This document shows positions 43,517 to 52,628 of a DNA stretch of 64,000 nt, piece by piece. The DNA lies in the NCBI GenBank assembly GCA_963704855.1, contig CAVPHY010000028.1:744001-808000 (forward strand), written 5' to 3'. The notes below the pieces were generated by a model. That model was not told where the DNA came from and did not search any database. It saw only the letters and a program-made list of their open reading frames with translations. The stretch comes from SZUA-36 sp963704855 (lineage in GTDB: Bacteria; Pseudomonadota; Gammaproteobacteria; Xanthomonadales; SZUA-36). Every line of letters starts with the position of its first letter. The first letter of the stretch is position 1. Position numbers and translations under genes: made by a program.

Positions 43517-44131
43517 TTACTTCTCCGTTGGTTTCTTGTCTTTACGATGCTTACGCGGCCAGCGACTGGCCTGGCTTGCCTCGTACTCGTGCCGCAGTTC
43601 AAGCCGCTTTTTCAGGAGTTCCAGGAACTGCGGATTCTCGTTGGCCAAACGGGCCATGATTTCGCGCTGGTGTAGCGACTTGCGTTGCCAGTCGGCCCAG
43701 AATACGTTGGCCTGAGCCATACCATCACTCTGAATATCCATGAGGTAGTCCTCTGCTGCTGCTGATTCTGCAGCGCGCATGAAGCCCGGTTTGCAAACAC
43801 GGAACCGGATCTGGCTGCCGATGCGGGCCTCCTTGTAGCAGACCATGTCGTACTCGTCCTGCTCGTTGAGTTCGTTAAACATGTCGAATACCAGGTCCTC
43901 GGCGGCAACATACTCCCTGCGTATGAGGTTGAGGTTTCGCTCGCCATAGACGATGACCTCTTCCATATCCGTGGCGGGTTCTGTGACCGTATCTATTTCA
44001 GGCTCGGTGCTGTTGACCGGCCTGGCGACCGGCTCAGCAGGTGGGGCTGATTGCGCCGAGAGTTTTGCGGAGCAAAGCAGTGCAGCGCACAGGAGCGCTT
44101 TCCCGATCAATCCGGAAACCTGGGTGTGCAT
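43517..44131 (-). CDS. exported protein of unknown function
   Basis: The start at 44131 follows an AGGAGG site and gives a 204-residue product with a signal peptide (ALLCAALLCSAKLSA, then QSAPPAEP). A Pro/Glu/Thr-rich linker precedes MEEVIVYGERNLNLIRREYV, a motif I recall in many exported gammaproteobacterial proteins (EVIVxGxR). Two Cys (MVCYKEARIGSQIRF and RVCKPGFM) may form a disulfide. The C-terminal half is a long charged helix ending RWPRKHRKDKKPTEK. It lies 7 bases after the PPK2 gene in an operon. Confidence 0.7.
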   Translation of the reverse strand: MHTQVSGLIGKALLCAALLCSAKLSAQSAPPAEPVARPVNSTEPEIDTVTEPATDMEEVIVYGERNLNLIRREYVAAEDLVFDMFNELNEQDEYDMVCYKEARIGSQIRFRVCKPGFMRAAESAAAEDYLMDIQSDGMAQANVFWADWQRKSLHQREIMARLANENPQFLELLKKRLELRHEYEASQASRWPRKHRKDKKPTEK

Positions 44132-44138
44132 AATCCTC

Positions 44139-45011
44139 CTATAAGGGTTTTTCGAGCTGTTTGCGCATTTCTCCAATTTCCTCGAGGTGTTTTTTGGAAA
44201 CCTCCGGATATTGCAGATCCAGGCTCTTCAGGGATTCAACAATAATCTCCGCAACCTGCAGACGCGCGTAGGGCTTATCATCCGCGGGAATCGCGAACCA
44301 CGGCGCCCATGGCCGGGAAGTGGCATTTAGCGCGCTTTCGTAGGCAGTCATATAGTCATTCCAGCGGGTCGCCTCCTTGACATCACCGGAGGAAAACTTC
44401 CAGTTCTTTTCCGGTTCATCAAGCCGTGACAGGAAGCGCTTGCGCTGTTCATCACGGGAAACATTCAGCCAGAACTTGAGTACAACGGTGCCATTACGCG
44501 CGAGGTGCTTCTCATGATCGCGGATGGATTCATAACGTTGCTGCCACAATTCATCCAACTCAACCTTGAAGGGTAACTTCTGACCACCCAGGTATTCGGG
44601 GTGTACCCGTACGACCAGAACCTCTTCGTAATAACTGCGGTTGAAAACACCGATACGGCCACGTTGCGGCAGGCTCTTGGCTGTGCGCCACAGAAAATCG
44701 TGATCCAGTTCTTCCGCGCTGGGTTGTTTGAACGAGAACACCTGGCAGCCCGAGGGATCAACGCCGCTCATCACCGCACGGATGGTGCTGTCCTTGCCTG
44801 CTGCATCCATGGCCTGGAATACCAGCAGCACCGAATGCTTATCCGAGGCATATAACCGGCGTTGCAGGTCATCGATCTCATCCACCAGTTTTGCCAGGCG
44901 TTTCTTGTAGCGCTTGTCGTCTGGCATGACCTTTGTAAGTGTGCTGGCTTTCGACAGGTGAAAATCACCATTGAATGGTACAAGGCAAGGGTTCTTCACA
45001 GCTTCGAACAT
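44139..45011 (-). CDS. ppk2: polyphosphate kinase 2 family protein
   Basis: The 290-residue protein has the PPK2 fold: Walker A FQAMDAAGKDSTIRAVMSGV (residues about 65-85), FKQPSAEELDHDFLWR, the Walker B-like GVFNRSYYEEVLVVRVHPE, and the lid WLNVSRDEQRKRFLSRLDEP. The family transfers phosphate between polyphosphate and nucleotides, either making NDP/NTP or polyphosphate. This length and the LPQRGRIGVFNRSYYEE type suggest a single-domain member; NMP or NDP preference is not decided. It overlaps the upstream phosphodiesterase gene by 16 bases, so it is translationally coupled. Confidence 0.92.
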   Translation of the reverse strand: MFEAVKNPCLVPFNGDFHLSKASTLTKVMPDDKRYKKRLAKLVDEIDDLQRRLYASDKHSVLLVFQAMDAAGKDSTIRAVMSGVDPSGCQVFSFKQPSAEELDHDFLWRTAKSLPQRGRIGVFNRSYYEEVLVVRVHPEYLGGQKLPFKVELDELWQQRYESIRDHEKHLARNGTVVLKFWLNVSRDEQRKRFLSRLDEPEKNWKFSSGDVKEATRWNDYMTAYESALNATSRPWAPWFAIPADDKPYARLQVAEIIVESLKSLDLQYPEVSKKHLEEIGEMRKQLEKPL

Positions 45012-46288
45012 GACTGGCTACTCCGGGTTGTATATAGGTTCTTTGCTAGCTTACGCGTATCGCCATTCATTGTCTGTGGCGCATCAAGACCGAGAATGGT
45101 CAACATCAGGGGATAGATATCGACATTGTTGACAGGCCCCAGCATCAGACCGGGTTTGATATTCGGGCCGCAGGCGACAAAAAAACCGTGCATGGCTGGT
45201 GTTTCGGGCGCCCAGCCATGATCACCGGCGTTGATCTTGCCGGCTTTTTCGATGGTGGAAAGCACCGCGTATCCGGCTTCCGGCATCAGGATGACATCCG
45301 GGAAGCGCGGGTTGTTATCGACATGCCAGTGCGCCGGTGTATCCTGCGGAAGGTAGGCGCGCCCGTGTTTCCAGTTGCCGTTGACCGTGGCGACGATTGC
45401 GGCGGCTCGCTGCGGATCATCCTGATCAAGATGCAGGAACAGGTAGGAACCGCCTTCGATGATAACGGTATCGTCCAGATTGACATAATCACTCAGCAGG
45501 TAGGCCGGCTGGTCCTCAAGGTACGCGCCCTGGCCGTGATCGGAGAGAAGGATGATGTTGACCTGATCCCCGTAGGGCAGGGATGCAAGCCCGTCGAGCA
45601 GATATCCGATATTGGTATCGACACGGCTGATGGCCTCGATACTTTCCGTCGAATCCGGCCCGTACCAGTGTGAATTATCGTCGATATCCTCGAAATAGAG
45701 GGTGTAGATATGTGGCCGCTGTTGTTCAGGCTGTGCCAGCCAGGCCAACACCTGGTCGACCCGGTCACGGCCGCTTATATTCTTGTCATAGCTGCGCCAG
45801 TGTGTGGGCGAGACACCCTGGATCGCGGCCTCTGTACCAACAAAGAAGAACGACGCTGCGACCATGCCCTGGGTTTCCGCGCTGACCCAGATCGGCTCAC
45901 CCGCATAGAACTGGCGGTCTTCCACGGATTCGCGATTTTTCAGTGAATACCACTTGTCCCTCTCAGGGTCGGGAAATTCGTTGGCCACCAGGCCGTGGTG
46001 TGCTGGATTAAGACCGGTCGCTATCGAGTAGTGGTTTGGAAAGGTCAGGGTAGGAAATACCGGCAGCAGGCGTTCAGCCTTTGAACCGGCAGCGGCAATC
46101 CGGTCCATATTGGGTGTCGGGTAACGATCCATGTAATCCCAGCGGAAGCCATCTACGGAGATAAGCAGCAGGTAGGGTTTTGATTGCTGGTGCGAGGCAT
46201 TGGTGCCGCCAGTGCCATGCGCAGGGCTTTCGACCGCCTGGGGCTGCGTGCTGCAGGCGGTCAACAATACGATGGTCAGCGCCGCCAA
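44996..46288 (-). CDS. alkaline-phosphatase-superfamily phosphodiesterase (ENPP/autotaxin type), lipoprotein
   Basis: The product has a lipobox (IVLLTAC) and then the nucleotide pyrophosphatase/phosphodiesterase fold: LLLISVDGFRWDYMDRYPTP (metal Asp), FPTLTFPNHYSIATGLNP with the nucleophilic Thr, LYFEDIDDNSHWYGP (metal Asp/His), ILLSDHGQG, and the second metal His in AGDHGWAPE. It should cleave nucleotide or lipid phosphodiesters in the periplasm. The start is unclear: the frame opens with TTG at 46288, which leaves the signal without basic residues. An ATT at 46318 preceded by AAAGGA would add IRP and other needed residues. It leads the operon with PPK2 and the exported protein. Confidence 0.88.
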   Translation of the reverse strand: MAALTIVLLTACSTQPQAVESPAHGTGGTNASHQQSKPYLLLISVDGFRWDYMDRYPTPNMDRIAAAGSKAERLLPVFPTLTFPNHYSIATGLNPAHHGLVANEFPDPERDKWYSLKNRESVEDRQFYAGEPIWVSAETQGMVAASFFFVGTEAAIQGVSPTHWRSYDKNISGRDRVDQVLAWLAQPEQQRPHIYTLYFEDIDDNSHWYGPDSTESIEAISRVDTNIGYLLDGLASLPYGDQVNIILLSDHGQGAYLEDQPAYLLSDYVNLDDTVIIEGGSYLFLHLDQDDPQRAAAIVATVNGNWKHGRAYLPQDTPAHWHVDNNPRFPDVILMPEAGYAVLSTIEKAGKINAGDHGWAPETPAMHGFFVACGPNIKPGLMLGPVNNVDIYPLMLTILGLDAPQTMNGDTRKLAKNLYTTRSSQSCSKL

Positions 46289-46380
46289 GACGGCGGGTCG
46301 AATTCCGCGATTACAAATCTTTCAGATATCCTTTACAAAAGGTGGTCAAAATATCCCGTGGTTAGCGGCTACAGTAGCCT

Positions 46381-48481
46381 TTATTTCAACTGGGTCCACA
46401 GGTGGGTATAGGCCAGCGCCAGCCGGTAGGCCAGCTGGTCATTGGTGGTTGAACCACCATGCCCGCCCTCCATGTTCTCGTAATACCAGGTCTCCTGATC
46501 CAACTCCTGCATACGCGCGGCCATCTTCCTGGCATGACCCGGGTGCACGCGGTCATCACGCGTCGAGGTGTAAAAGAATACGGCGGGGTAGTCCACACCG
46601 GCGGAGAGGTTGTGGTAGGGAGAGTACGTTTTTATATAGGCCCATTCCTCGGGAATGTCCGGATCACCGTATTCCGCCATCCAGCTGGCGCCGGCCAAAA
46701 GCGTGTGGTAACGCTGCATATCCAGCAGCGGGACACCGCAGATAACCGCGCCATACAATTCCGGTCGACGGGTCATGGTCGCGCCCACCAGCAAGCCGCC
46801 ATTGGAACGGCCCTCAATGCCCAGGTGCTTGGGCGAGGTGATATTGCGTTTGAATAGATCTTCCGCCACCGCTTCAAAATCCTCAAATGCGAGGTGCCGG
46901 TTCTCCTTCAGAGCGGCGGCGTGCCACTGCGGGCCGAATTCGCCGCCGCCACGGATATTGGCCAGCACGAAAACACCACCACGGTCCAGCCAGAGTTTGC
47001 CATAGGCACCGGATAGTTCCTCGTAGGAACCGGAGTAGGACGGGGTCAGAGAATTTCGGAAACCGCCGTAGGAAAAAATATGTGTGGGGTTGCTGCCATC
47101 GCGTTTCGCCTGTTTGGAGATCACCACGAAGTAGGGCACCTTGGTGCCATCTGCCGATGTCGCGAAATATTGTTCGGTCTGGTAACGGTCACCGTCAAAG
47201 CTCGGTTCCTGGCTTTTGACCTGTTGTGGCTGCCAATCCGAGGATGCGACGTAGTACAGGGCGGGTGGGCTTGATGAAGGATTCATAGCGAGCAAAGAAA
47301 TTACCGCTGCCGTCATCGGTGCTGGTAATTTCCAGTGAGCCATTGTCAGGAAACGGGATCAGGCTGCGTTCCCAACGGCCCTCAGGGCCCGGGCTGTAAC
47401 GATATATCCGGCCACGGACATTCTCGAGCACTGTCACCAGTATGGTTGCGTCGGTGGTGTTGACCGATTGCACGATGGTGGTGTTATCGGGTTCGATCAA
47501 TACATCCACTGCACCTTTGCCGTTTGCATGCAGTGCCTTGGTATCGGCTATCAGTACGGCACCCTGCCGGAAGGTTGTATCTGCACGGGTCCAGTCTTCC
47601 TTCAAGGAAATGATCAGGCGGCCCTGGAAGGCGCCGTTGACGGTAGCGGAGGCCGGTAGTTCAAGGTGCTTGAGTTCACCTTCTGTCAATTGGTAGCGTT
47701 CCGATGTCCAGAAAGACGTACCTTCCTGGACCAGGTCGATATCGTCACCGGCAGAGCGCAGGCGGGTGGCAAAAGCAGAAACAGATTTGACATCGCCTTC
47801 ATACACCACTTCTGCCTCTGTTAATGGCGTACCGCGTTTCCAGCGTTTGACGGTCCTGGGATAACCCGAGTCGGTCATCGATCCCTCACCAAAGTCGGTG
47901 GCGACAAAAACCGTGTCGGCATCGATCCAGTTGGCCCCGCCCTTGGCCAGTGGCAGAAAGAAGCCGTCTTTGACAAACGTCTTCTCAGTTGAATTGAATT
48001 CGCGCGAGACAACCGCGTCACCGCCGCCGGGCGACAGGTCCACCAGGCAATGCTCGGGGTGTTCCGGCAGACAATGCATACCCTTAAAAACCCACTGTTG
48101 GTTTTCTTTTGCACTGAGTGCATCAATATCGATAACGGTTTCCCACGCCGGGCCATCAGAGGCAAACTGTGCAAGCGTGGTGCGTCTGAAGACACCCCTC
48201 GGGTTTTTCTCATCCCGCCAGAAGTTGTACAACCAGTCGCCTTCCTGGGTCACCTCGGGCAACCGGGAGGATGCATTCAGAACAGCCCTGGCCTCGGAAT
48301 ACAGTTCTTCAAATAGCGGATTTGCTTTCAGCCGTTTGGCCGTAGATTCATTTTCAGCCCGGACCCAGTCCAGCGCCTTCTCATCATCCACACCCTCAAG
48401 CCACAGGTAAGGATCGTTTTCAGCCAGGGCCACGGAAACGCTCGCCAGGCCTGCCAGTAACACCAGGGTTTTGAATTGCAT
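46381..48481 (-). pseudogene. prolyl oligopeptidase (S9A), exported, one frameshift
   Basis: The N-terminal frame starts at the ATG at 48481 (AAAGGA site) with a signal peptide ending VALA, then NDPYLWLEGVDDEKALDWVR and a beta-propeller. It reaches GNFFARYESFI, and the next frame continues PPALYYVASSDWQPQQV; the break is at 47262-47275. The catalytic domain has IFSYGGFRNSLTPSYS, FVLANIRGGGEFGPQWH, GIEGRSNGGLLVGA (Ser), TRDDRVHPGHARKM (Asp) and MEGGHGGSTTND (His). The repaired length is about 700 residues. It cleaves peptides after proline in the periplasm. All catalytic residues remain, so the gene may be functional if the break is a sequence error. Confidence 0.88.
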
Positions 48482-48547
48482 TGTTGGAATCCTTTGTAAA
48501 AGATGCATTATGAAATAAGCCGCCAGGAAAAATAGCCCGGGTTCGAA

Positions 48548-49522
48548 TCAATGTTGCTTGCCACAGACCGTGGTGATGTCGAATGATTGCGGGTCGGGCA
48601 ACTCACCTGCCGCCACCATCTCCTCGAGCAATTCCTCCATCGGCGTTTTTTGGTCCAGTTCGGCGTAATGGGAGCGTTGCTGCTCTACCCAGGGGCTGTT
48701 TAGGTCCTGGCAATAGCCAGCCATGGTTTGACGGATACCCTTCCATCTAACGTCGCTGTAGATGTTGGCGTTCCAGGATTCATCCCACTCCGGGCTCACA
48801 TAGTGGCCAATATCGAAAGTCTCGGAAAAATGCCAACGTCCTTCCTGCTGGTATAACAGCGGTTCGTCACCATGGCACAATTGCTGATAAAAAATGAACC
48901 CCTGGTAATTGGCTTCCATATCCGCCGGCGATATCACGCCGGTCAGCATTTTGCCCTGTACCCATTTTTCAAGTGTTACACCGTAACGGAGCATCTCGCG
49001 TTGTAACGCGTCGGCGCTATGGTCATCCCGGTTCTTAAGCCACCACTTGTAGTACCACCAGCCCTCTGAAAAGAAATGTGCGAGTTTGTCGGAACCCAGG
49101 CGAATCTGATTCACCTCGAGAGTCGGGCTGGGCTGCAAGCCGCGCGCAGTATCCAGCGGATAGGTCTTCGACAGCAGGTAAGAATCGCGGTAATGCTTGT
49201 ATTCCTCCACGCCGCGGGGAACCCGGTCAACCAGGTCAGTTGAGTTGATCCATATTTCGATGGGCTGGTAGATCGAATGCTGCAGGCGTTTCTGGATTAA
49301 ACCGATGGCGGCCTCGCAGTCGCGCGGCGCCTTTTTTCCCCGGGATTCCAGTGCAGCCTGGATTTGCAGGCGCACCCAGGCATTCAAATAGACGCTGGAG
49401 TCATCGATGGGCTTACCCCAGGCGTAAAACTGGTCCGTTTCCAATGCATGGGCGCAGATGCTGAACAACAGCAATGCCGCCACCATCAGGGTGTTTAGCA
49501 ACCGTCGTATCAGCCTATTCAA
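48548..49522 (-). CDS. exported protein of unknown function, coupled to upstream gene
   Basis: The start is put at a TTG at 49522 that overlaps the upstream gene's TGA as TTGA. The longer open frame above it is antisense-like noise and has no signal. From here the protein is 324 residues with a signal peptide (TLMVAALLLFSICAHALE). The rest is Trp-rich and charged: FYAWGKPIDDSSVYLNAW, LGSDKLAHFFSEGWWYYKWW, FDIGHYVSPEWDESWNANIY. The DKLAHF-type text resembles integral-membrane-associated or periplasmic domains, but no family is assigned. Confidence 0.65.
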   Translation of the reverse strand: MNRLIRRLLNTLMVAALLLFSICAHALETDQFYAWGKPIDDSSVYLNAWVRLQIQAALESRGKKAPRDCEAAIGLIQKRLQHSIYQPIEIWINSTDLVDRVPRGVEEYKHYRDSYLLSKTYPLDTARGLQPSPTLEVNQIRLGSDKLAHFFSEGWWYYKWWLKNRDDHSADALQREMLRYGVTLEKWVQGKMLTGVISPADMEANYQGFIFYQQLCHGDEPLLYQQEGRWHFSETFDIGHYVSPEWDESWNANIYSDVRWKGIRQTMAGYCQDLNSPWVEQQRSHYAELDQKTPMEELLEEMVAAGELPDPQSFDITTVCGKQH

Positions 49523-50118
49523 AAACCGATCCCCACGCCGCCCATCACGACCCAGTCCGCATCCGGTTCCGAGGCCAGGGATCGCATGATGCCTGCCGAG
49601 AAGTTGAGCCGAACGATGGATAAACTGCCCTCTACACCCACCAGTGTCTGCGGGGTGGCCCCCAGTGGGCTGTATCCCCAGGTGCGCAGAACCGAGCCGC
49701 GTACCGCCCAGCCCCAGTTGACGGTATGCATCCAGCGCTTGGTACGGCCGGTTTCGCCGATCAGCCTGCCCCAGCCGATGCTGCCCTGGATACCATATTC
49801 TCCGGGCTCGACTTCGAAATGCCAGCCGCGCAACATGCAACCGGTGGAGCAATCGGTATCCCTGGGTTGCTCAGTGAGTATTGCGCCGAAACCGCCGGAG
49901 AACCTCAGTGGGTAGCCCCACTTTAAGCGGGTGATTGCATACCAGCGTCGTTCGAGGTCCTCGAGTTCATCCTGCACCTGCAGAAGTGCTTGCTCACTCG
50001 CGGAATCCGTTGAGCCTCGGGCAGCTTGTGAAGGGCTCTCACCGGCGAATCCATTTACAGTTAAAAATTGCAGGAACAATAATGCGCACAGCGTTGGGAA
50101 TTTCGACCTTCGCTCCAT
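49519..50118 (-). CDS. exported protein of unknown function, possible small beta-barrel
   Basis: The 199-residue product has a signal peptide (LCALLFLQFLTVNGFAG). A short helix (QALLQVQDELEDLERRWYAI) follows. Then come alternating hydrophobic strands rich in Gly and Trp (LRFSGGFGAI, GIQGSIGWGRLIG, TVNWGWAVRGSV) ending with VVMGGVGIGF, whose final Phe is the usual outer-membrane barrel signature. A Cys pair (CSTGC) is present. A GGGAG site lies 9 bases upstream of the ATG. It overlaps the next gene by four bases and the two products probably work together. Confidence 0.65.
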   Translation of the reverse strand: MERRSKFPTLCALLFLQFLTVNGFAGESPSQAARGSTDSASEQALLQVQDELEDLERRWYAITRLKWGYPLRFSGGFGAILTEQPRDTDCSTGCMLRGWHFEVEPGEYGIQGSIGWGRLIGETGRTKRWMHTVNWGWAVRGSVLRTWGYSPLGATPQTLVGVEGSLSIVRLNFSAGIMRSLASEPDADWVVMGGVGIGF

Positions 50119-50239
50119 CTTTTATACTCCCGCGTGGGTATGTTAAAGCAGATTTCGTTGCCGGCTAGTACACACAACTACATTGTAGCGTATCGGTTTC
50201 ATCACTCAAAGTCTGTGACAGGATACTAGTGTCATGACA

Positions 50240-51019
50240 CTAGCCATATTTACGCTCGTGTTTCTCCAGTTTTGGTTCAACTTTGTCCAGTGCCTCGATG
50301 ATGCGGTCGCGAATCGATACCTGCTGATCTTTCGTCGCCAACGCTGCCGTATGTGCTGCACACAGGTGCTTTGCATTTTGCCAGTTATCGGCAAGCTCAT
50401 TCGCCCAGCGGCGGAAGTCGTGAACGGCGCCGGCGCGCTTCTCAAGCACGCTGGCAAGCGTTGGATGAAAGCTCAACGCATCCGGCAGGCCTAAAAATCG
50501 CAGAAGCATCGGCAGGCGGATATACATCAGGGTATCGTCGACGTGTATGGTCCGCGACGAAGGATGGAAAACCAGCACCGATGAGAAATGCACGTTCTCA
50601 TCGTCGGAAATAAATTCGACACCACGCGGCACGGAGAACTCGAAATCTTTTGCAAACTTCGTTTGTGTTTTCTGGTCTTCTGTGCGGCCTGCTTGCCACT
50701 TGAGCTCTGGAAACTTCGACAGATGGCGGGCTGTGCCGTAATGTTTCGCATCGGGGTAGTGTTCATGCATCCACGGTACGTGGATGGTGTGGAAGGGGTG
50801 GAGGTTCAAAACGGCCACGACATCTTTGCCGTCACTGGTCAGCTGGTTGACCTTTTTCAGCACTGCACCACCCAGGGTATAGGAATCGAGAAAGACAAAC
50901 TTGCCACTCGCGAGCCTGACCAGTGATGCCTGTGTACCGATATCGATAAAACCGGCAATTTTGAATGAACCGCGAATGTTCCAAAAGCTATCTGCGATTT
51001 GAATTACTTTTGCGCTCAT
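50240..51019 (-). CDS. metallo-beta-lactamase-fold-like hydrolase with atypical His motif
   Basis: The 259-residue protein starts ADSFWNIRGSFKIAGFIDIG, and VLNLHPFHTIHVPWMHEHYP replaces the usual H-x-H-x-D-H metal motif with H-x-x-H-x-x-H. The following HYGTARHLSKFPEL, and FHPSSRTIHVDDTLMYIRLP, where IHVDD takes the position of the family's second metal Asp, keep the MBL-like plan (DUF4336-like). It is cytoplasmic, with no signal. AAGGTG precedes the ATG. Enzymatic activity cannot be assumed with this motif. Confidence 0.65.
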   Translation of the reverse strand: MSAKVIQIADSFWNIRGSFKIAGFIDIGTQASLVRLASGKFVFLDSYTLGGAVLKKVNQLTSDGKDVVAVLNLHPFHTIHVPWMHEHYPDAKHYGTARHLSKFPELKWQAGRTEDQKTQTKFAKDFEFSVPRGVEFISDDENVHFSSVLVFHPSSRTIHVDDTLMYIRLPMLLRFLGLPDALSFHPTLASVLEKRAGAVHDFRRWANELADNWQNAKHLCAAHTAALATKDQQVSIRDRIIEALDKVEPKLEKHERKYG

Positions 51020-51108
51020 TGATATGCACCTTGAATGTCCTGAAACTGAGACAACGAACTGGGCTGTGCAGACTGCGCCTTGGACCTGGTCAGGTCATTA
51101 TGGTGAAT

Positions 51109-51141
51109 TTGACTCCAGCACCGTAACCGGGCTGGAGTCAA
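51109..51141 (-). terminator. 11-bp perfect hairpin after the Ala/Asp-rich lipoprotein gene
   Basis: TTGACTCCAGC / GCTGGAGTCAA with an 11-base loop lies 28 bases beyond the lipoprotein stop on the minus strand. No T-run follows, so it may be a Rho-dependent or stabilising end. Confidence 0.5.
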
Positions 51142-51168
51142 TGGACTTGCTAGGCTGACACGAAGTGA

Positions 51169-51567
51169 TCAGTTTCCTGAACCATCCGAATCTTTCTTAA
51201 CTTCTTCAACCTTGTCTTTCACAGCCTTCTCTGCTGAGTCGTAGGCGTCGCTGGCCGAGTCGGCTGCGTCGCTGGCCATCTCACCGGCTGCATCGGCTGC
51301 ATCACTGGCCATCTCACTTGCCTCGTCATAGGCGTCGTTGGCCATGTCGGCAGCGTCATCATAGGCGTCGCTGGCTGCATCACCCGCGTCTTCAGCGGAC
51401 TCGGCAACTGCATCGGCGACTTCGCCCGCCGCCGCACTCATCTCGGCTCCGGCTGCTTTAACGTGTTCGGCGGCAGCCTCCCCATGGCCGTCATCACTCT
51501 TGCTGCAGGCTGTGAGGGCCGCAACCATTAAGATCAAGATCAAAAAAGTCAGTTTTCTATTCATCAT
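51169..51567 (-). CDS. small Ala/Asp-rich lipoprotein
   Basis: The start at 51567 is supported by GGAG 6 bases upstream. Residues 1-20 form a lipoprotein signal (ILILMVAALTAC). The mature 110 residues are almost entirely Ala, Asp, Ser, Glu and Met in helical repeats (DAASDAYDDAADMANDAYDE and similar). A charged tail VKDKVEEVKKDSDGSGN follows. The composition resembles LEA-like or entericidin/YtxH-style periplasmic helices and would make an extended amphipathic or disordered rod. It may respond to envelope stress, but nothing in the sequence shows it. Confidence 0.75.
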   Translation of the reverse strand: MMNRKLTFLILILMVAALTACSKSDDGHGEAAAEHVKAAGAEMSAAAGEVADAVAESAEDAGDAASDAYDDAADMANDAYDEASEMASDAADAAGEMASDAADSASDAYDSAEKAVKDKVEEVKKDSDGSGN

Positions 51568-51656
51568 CGTGGACTCCAATTTCCCTGCCCCAAAATGGGG
51601 AGGTAAAGTTAATCACAGTGGCTCAATAAATTCCATTTAAAGATACTACTCACTGC

Positions 51657-52628
51657 TTAGTTTTCGGCCGGTTCCATGCCCTTTAAAAATTTGAAAAGAT
51701 CGCTGTCCGTTGACAGGACCAGGGTCGTGTTATTGGCAATTATGTCCTTGTAGGATTGCATCGTTCGGGTGAACTCATAGAATTCAACCGCTTGCGGACT
51801 CTGGTTATACGCCCTGGCGTAGATTTCCGTTGCCTTTGCATCTGCCATGCCGCGGATTTCTTCGACCTCGCGGTAAGCTTCCGACTGGATCTTGTTCAGA
51901 TCGCGCATACGATTGCCATTGATCCTGGCTGCCTCGCCATTGCCTTCTGACAGGAATCGCTCGGCGATTTGCCGGCGCTCGGAGATCATACGGTCATAGA
52001 TTTTCGGCCGCACGCTCTGGTTGTAATTGATACGCTTGAATCGAATATCAAGCAGTTCGATCCCAAAAACCTGGACCTTTTCGGCGGCGGCCTTGAAAAT
52101 CTCCGCCTCGACCAGCATTCGTCCTTTTTGGATCGGGACCAGCGAGCCCATTTGCAGCCCTTCCTGCGTGCCGGACAGGAGTGCATCGCGCAGCGGGACA
52201 CGATCTTTCGTGGTTCGGATGATCTCGATCAGTTCGTGTTTTGCGACTGCATTGCGTGTTTCACTGCCAAGGATGTCATCGAGGCGGGATTGCGCACTGC
52301 GCTCATCGCGCAAACGTAAAAAGTACTGCAGTGGATCGACGATCCGCCAGCGCGCGTAAAGATCGACCGAAATGTAGAGTTTGTCCTTGGTCGGCATATC
52401 CGAAGGGCTGCCGTCCCATTCCAGGATTCGCTTGTCAATCGGGTTTACAACCTGGATAAAAGGTATTTTTAACTTCAGGCCGGCGCTGGTGACGGGCTCG
52501 CCAACGGGCTTGCCGAACTGGGTGATAATCATCTGTTGTACTTCATTCACCGTGTAGACCGCATTTACCAGGATGAACGCGGCAAGACCCAGGAATACCA
52601 GGCTGCTGATTTTCAGGCCCTTGCTCAT
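51657..52628 (-). CDS. hflC: HflC, SPFH-domain membrane protease modulator
   Basis: The 323-residue protein has one N-terminal membrane helix (LKISSLVFLGLAAFILVNAV) and an SPFH/band-7 domain (YTVNEVQQMIITQFGKPVG, ISVDLYARWRIVDPLQYFLR, ERFLSEGNGEAARINGNRMR). The pattern ends in VLSTDSDLFKFLKGM, the usual HflC end. With HflK it forms the large cage around the FtsH protease in the inner membrane. Its ATG overlaps the hflK stop as ATGA. The usual neighbours hfq and hflX are absent. Confidence 0.9.
   Translation of the reverse strand: MSKGLKISSLVFLGLAAFILVNAVYTVNEVQQMIITQFGKPVGEPVTSAGLKLKIPFIQVVNPIDKRILEWDGSPSDMPTKDKLYISVDLYARWRIVDPLQYFLRLRDERSAQSRLDDILGSETRNAVAKHELIEIIRTTKDRVPLRDALLSGTQEGLQMGSLVPIQKGRMLVEAEIFKAAAEKVQVFGIELLDIRFKRINYNQSVRPKIYDRMISERRQIAERFLSEGNGEAARINGNRMRDLNKIQSEAYREVEEIRGMADAKATEIYARAYNQSPQAVEFYEFTRTMQSYKDIIANNTTLVLSTDSDLFKFLKGMEPAEN

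Noticed and set aside
49523..49852. N-terminal 110 codons of the long frame ending at 48548
   Set aside because: It overlaps the coupled exported-protein gene in another frame and is Arg/Gly-rich noise; the signal peptide begins at the TTG at 49522.
51600..51620. CCCC-AAAAT-GGGG hairpin after hflC as a terminator
   Set aside because: Only 4 bp of stem with no T-run.
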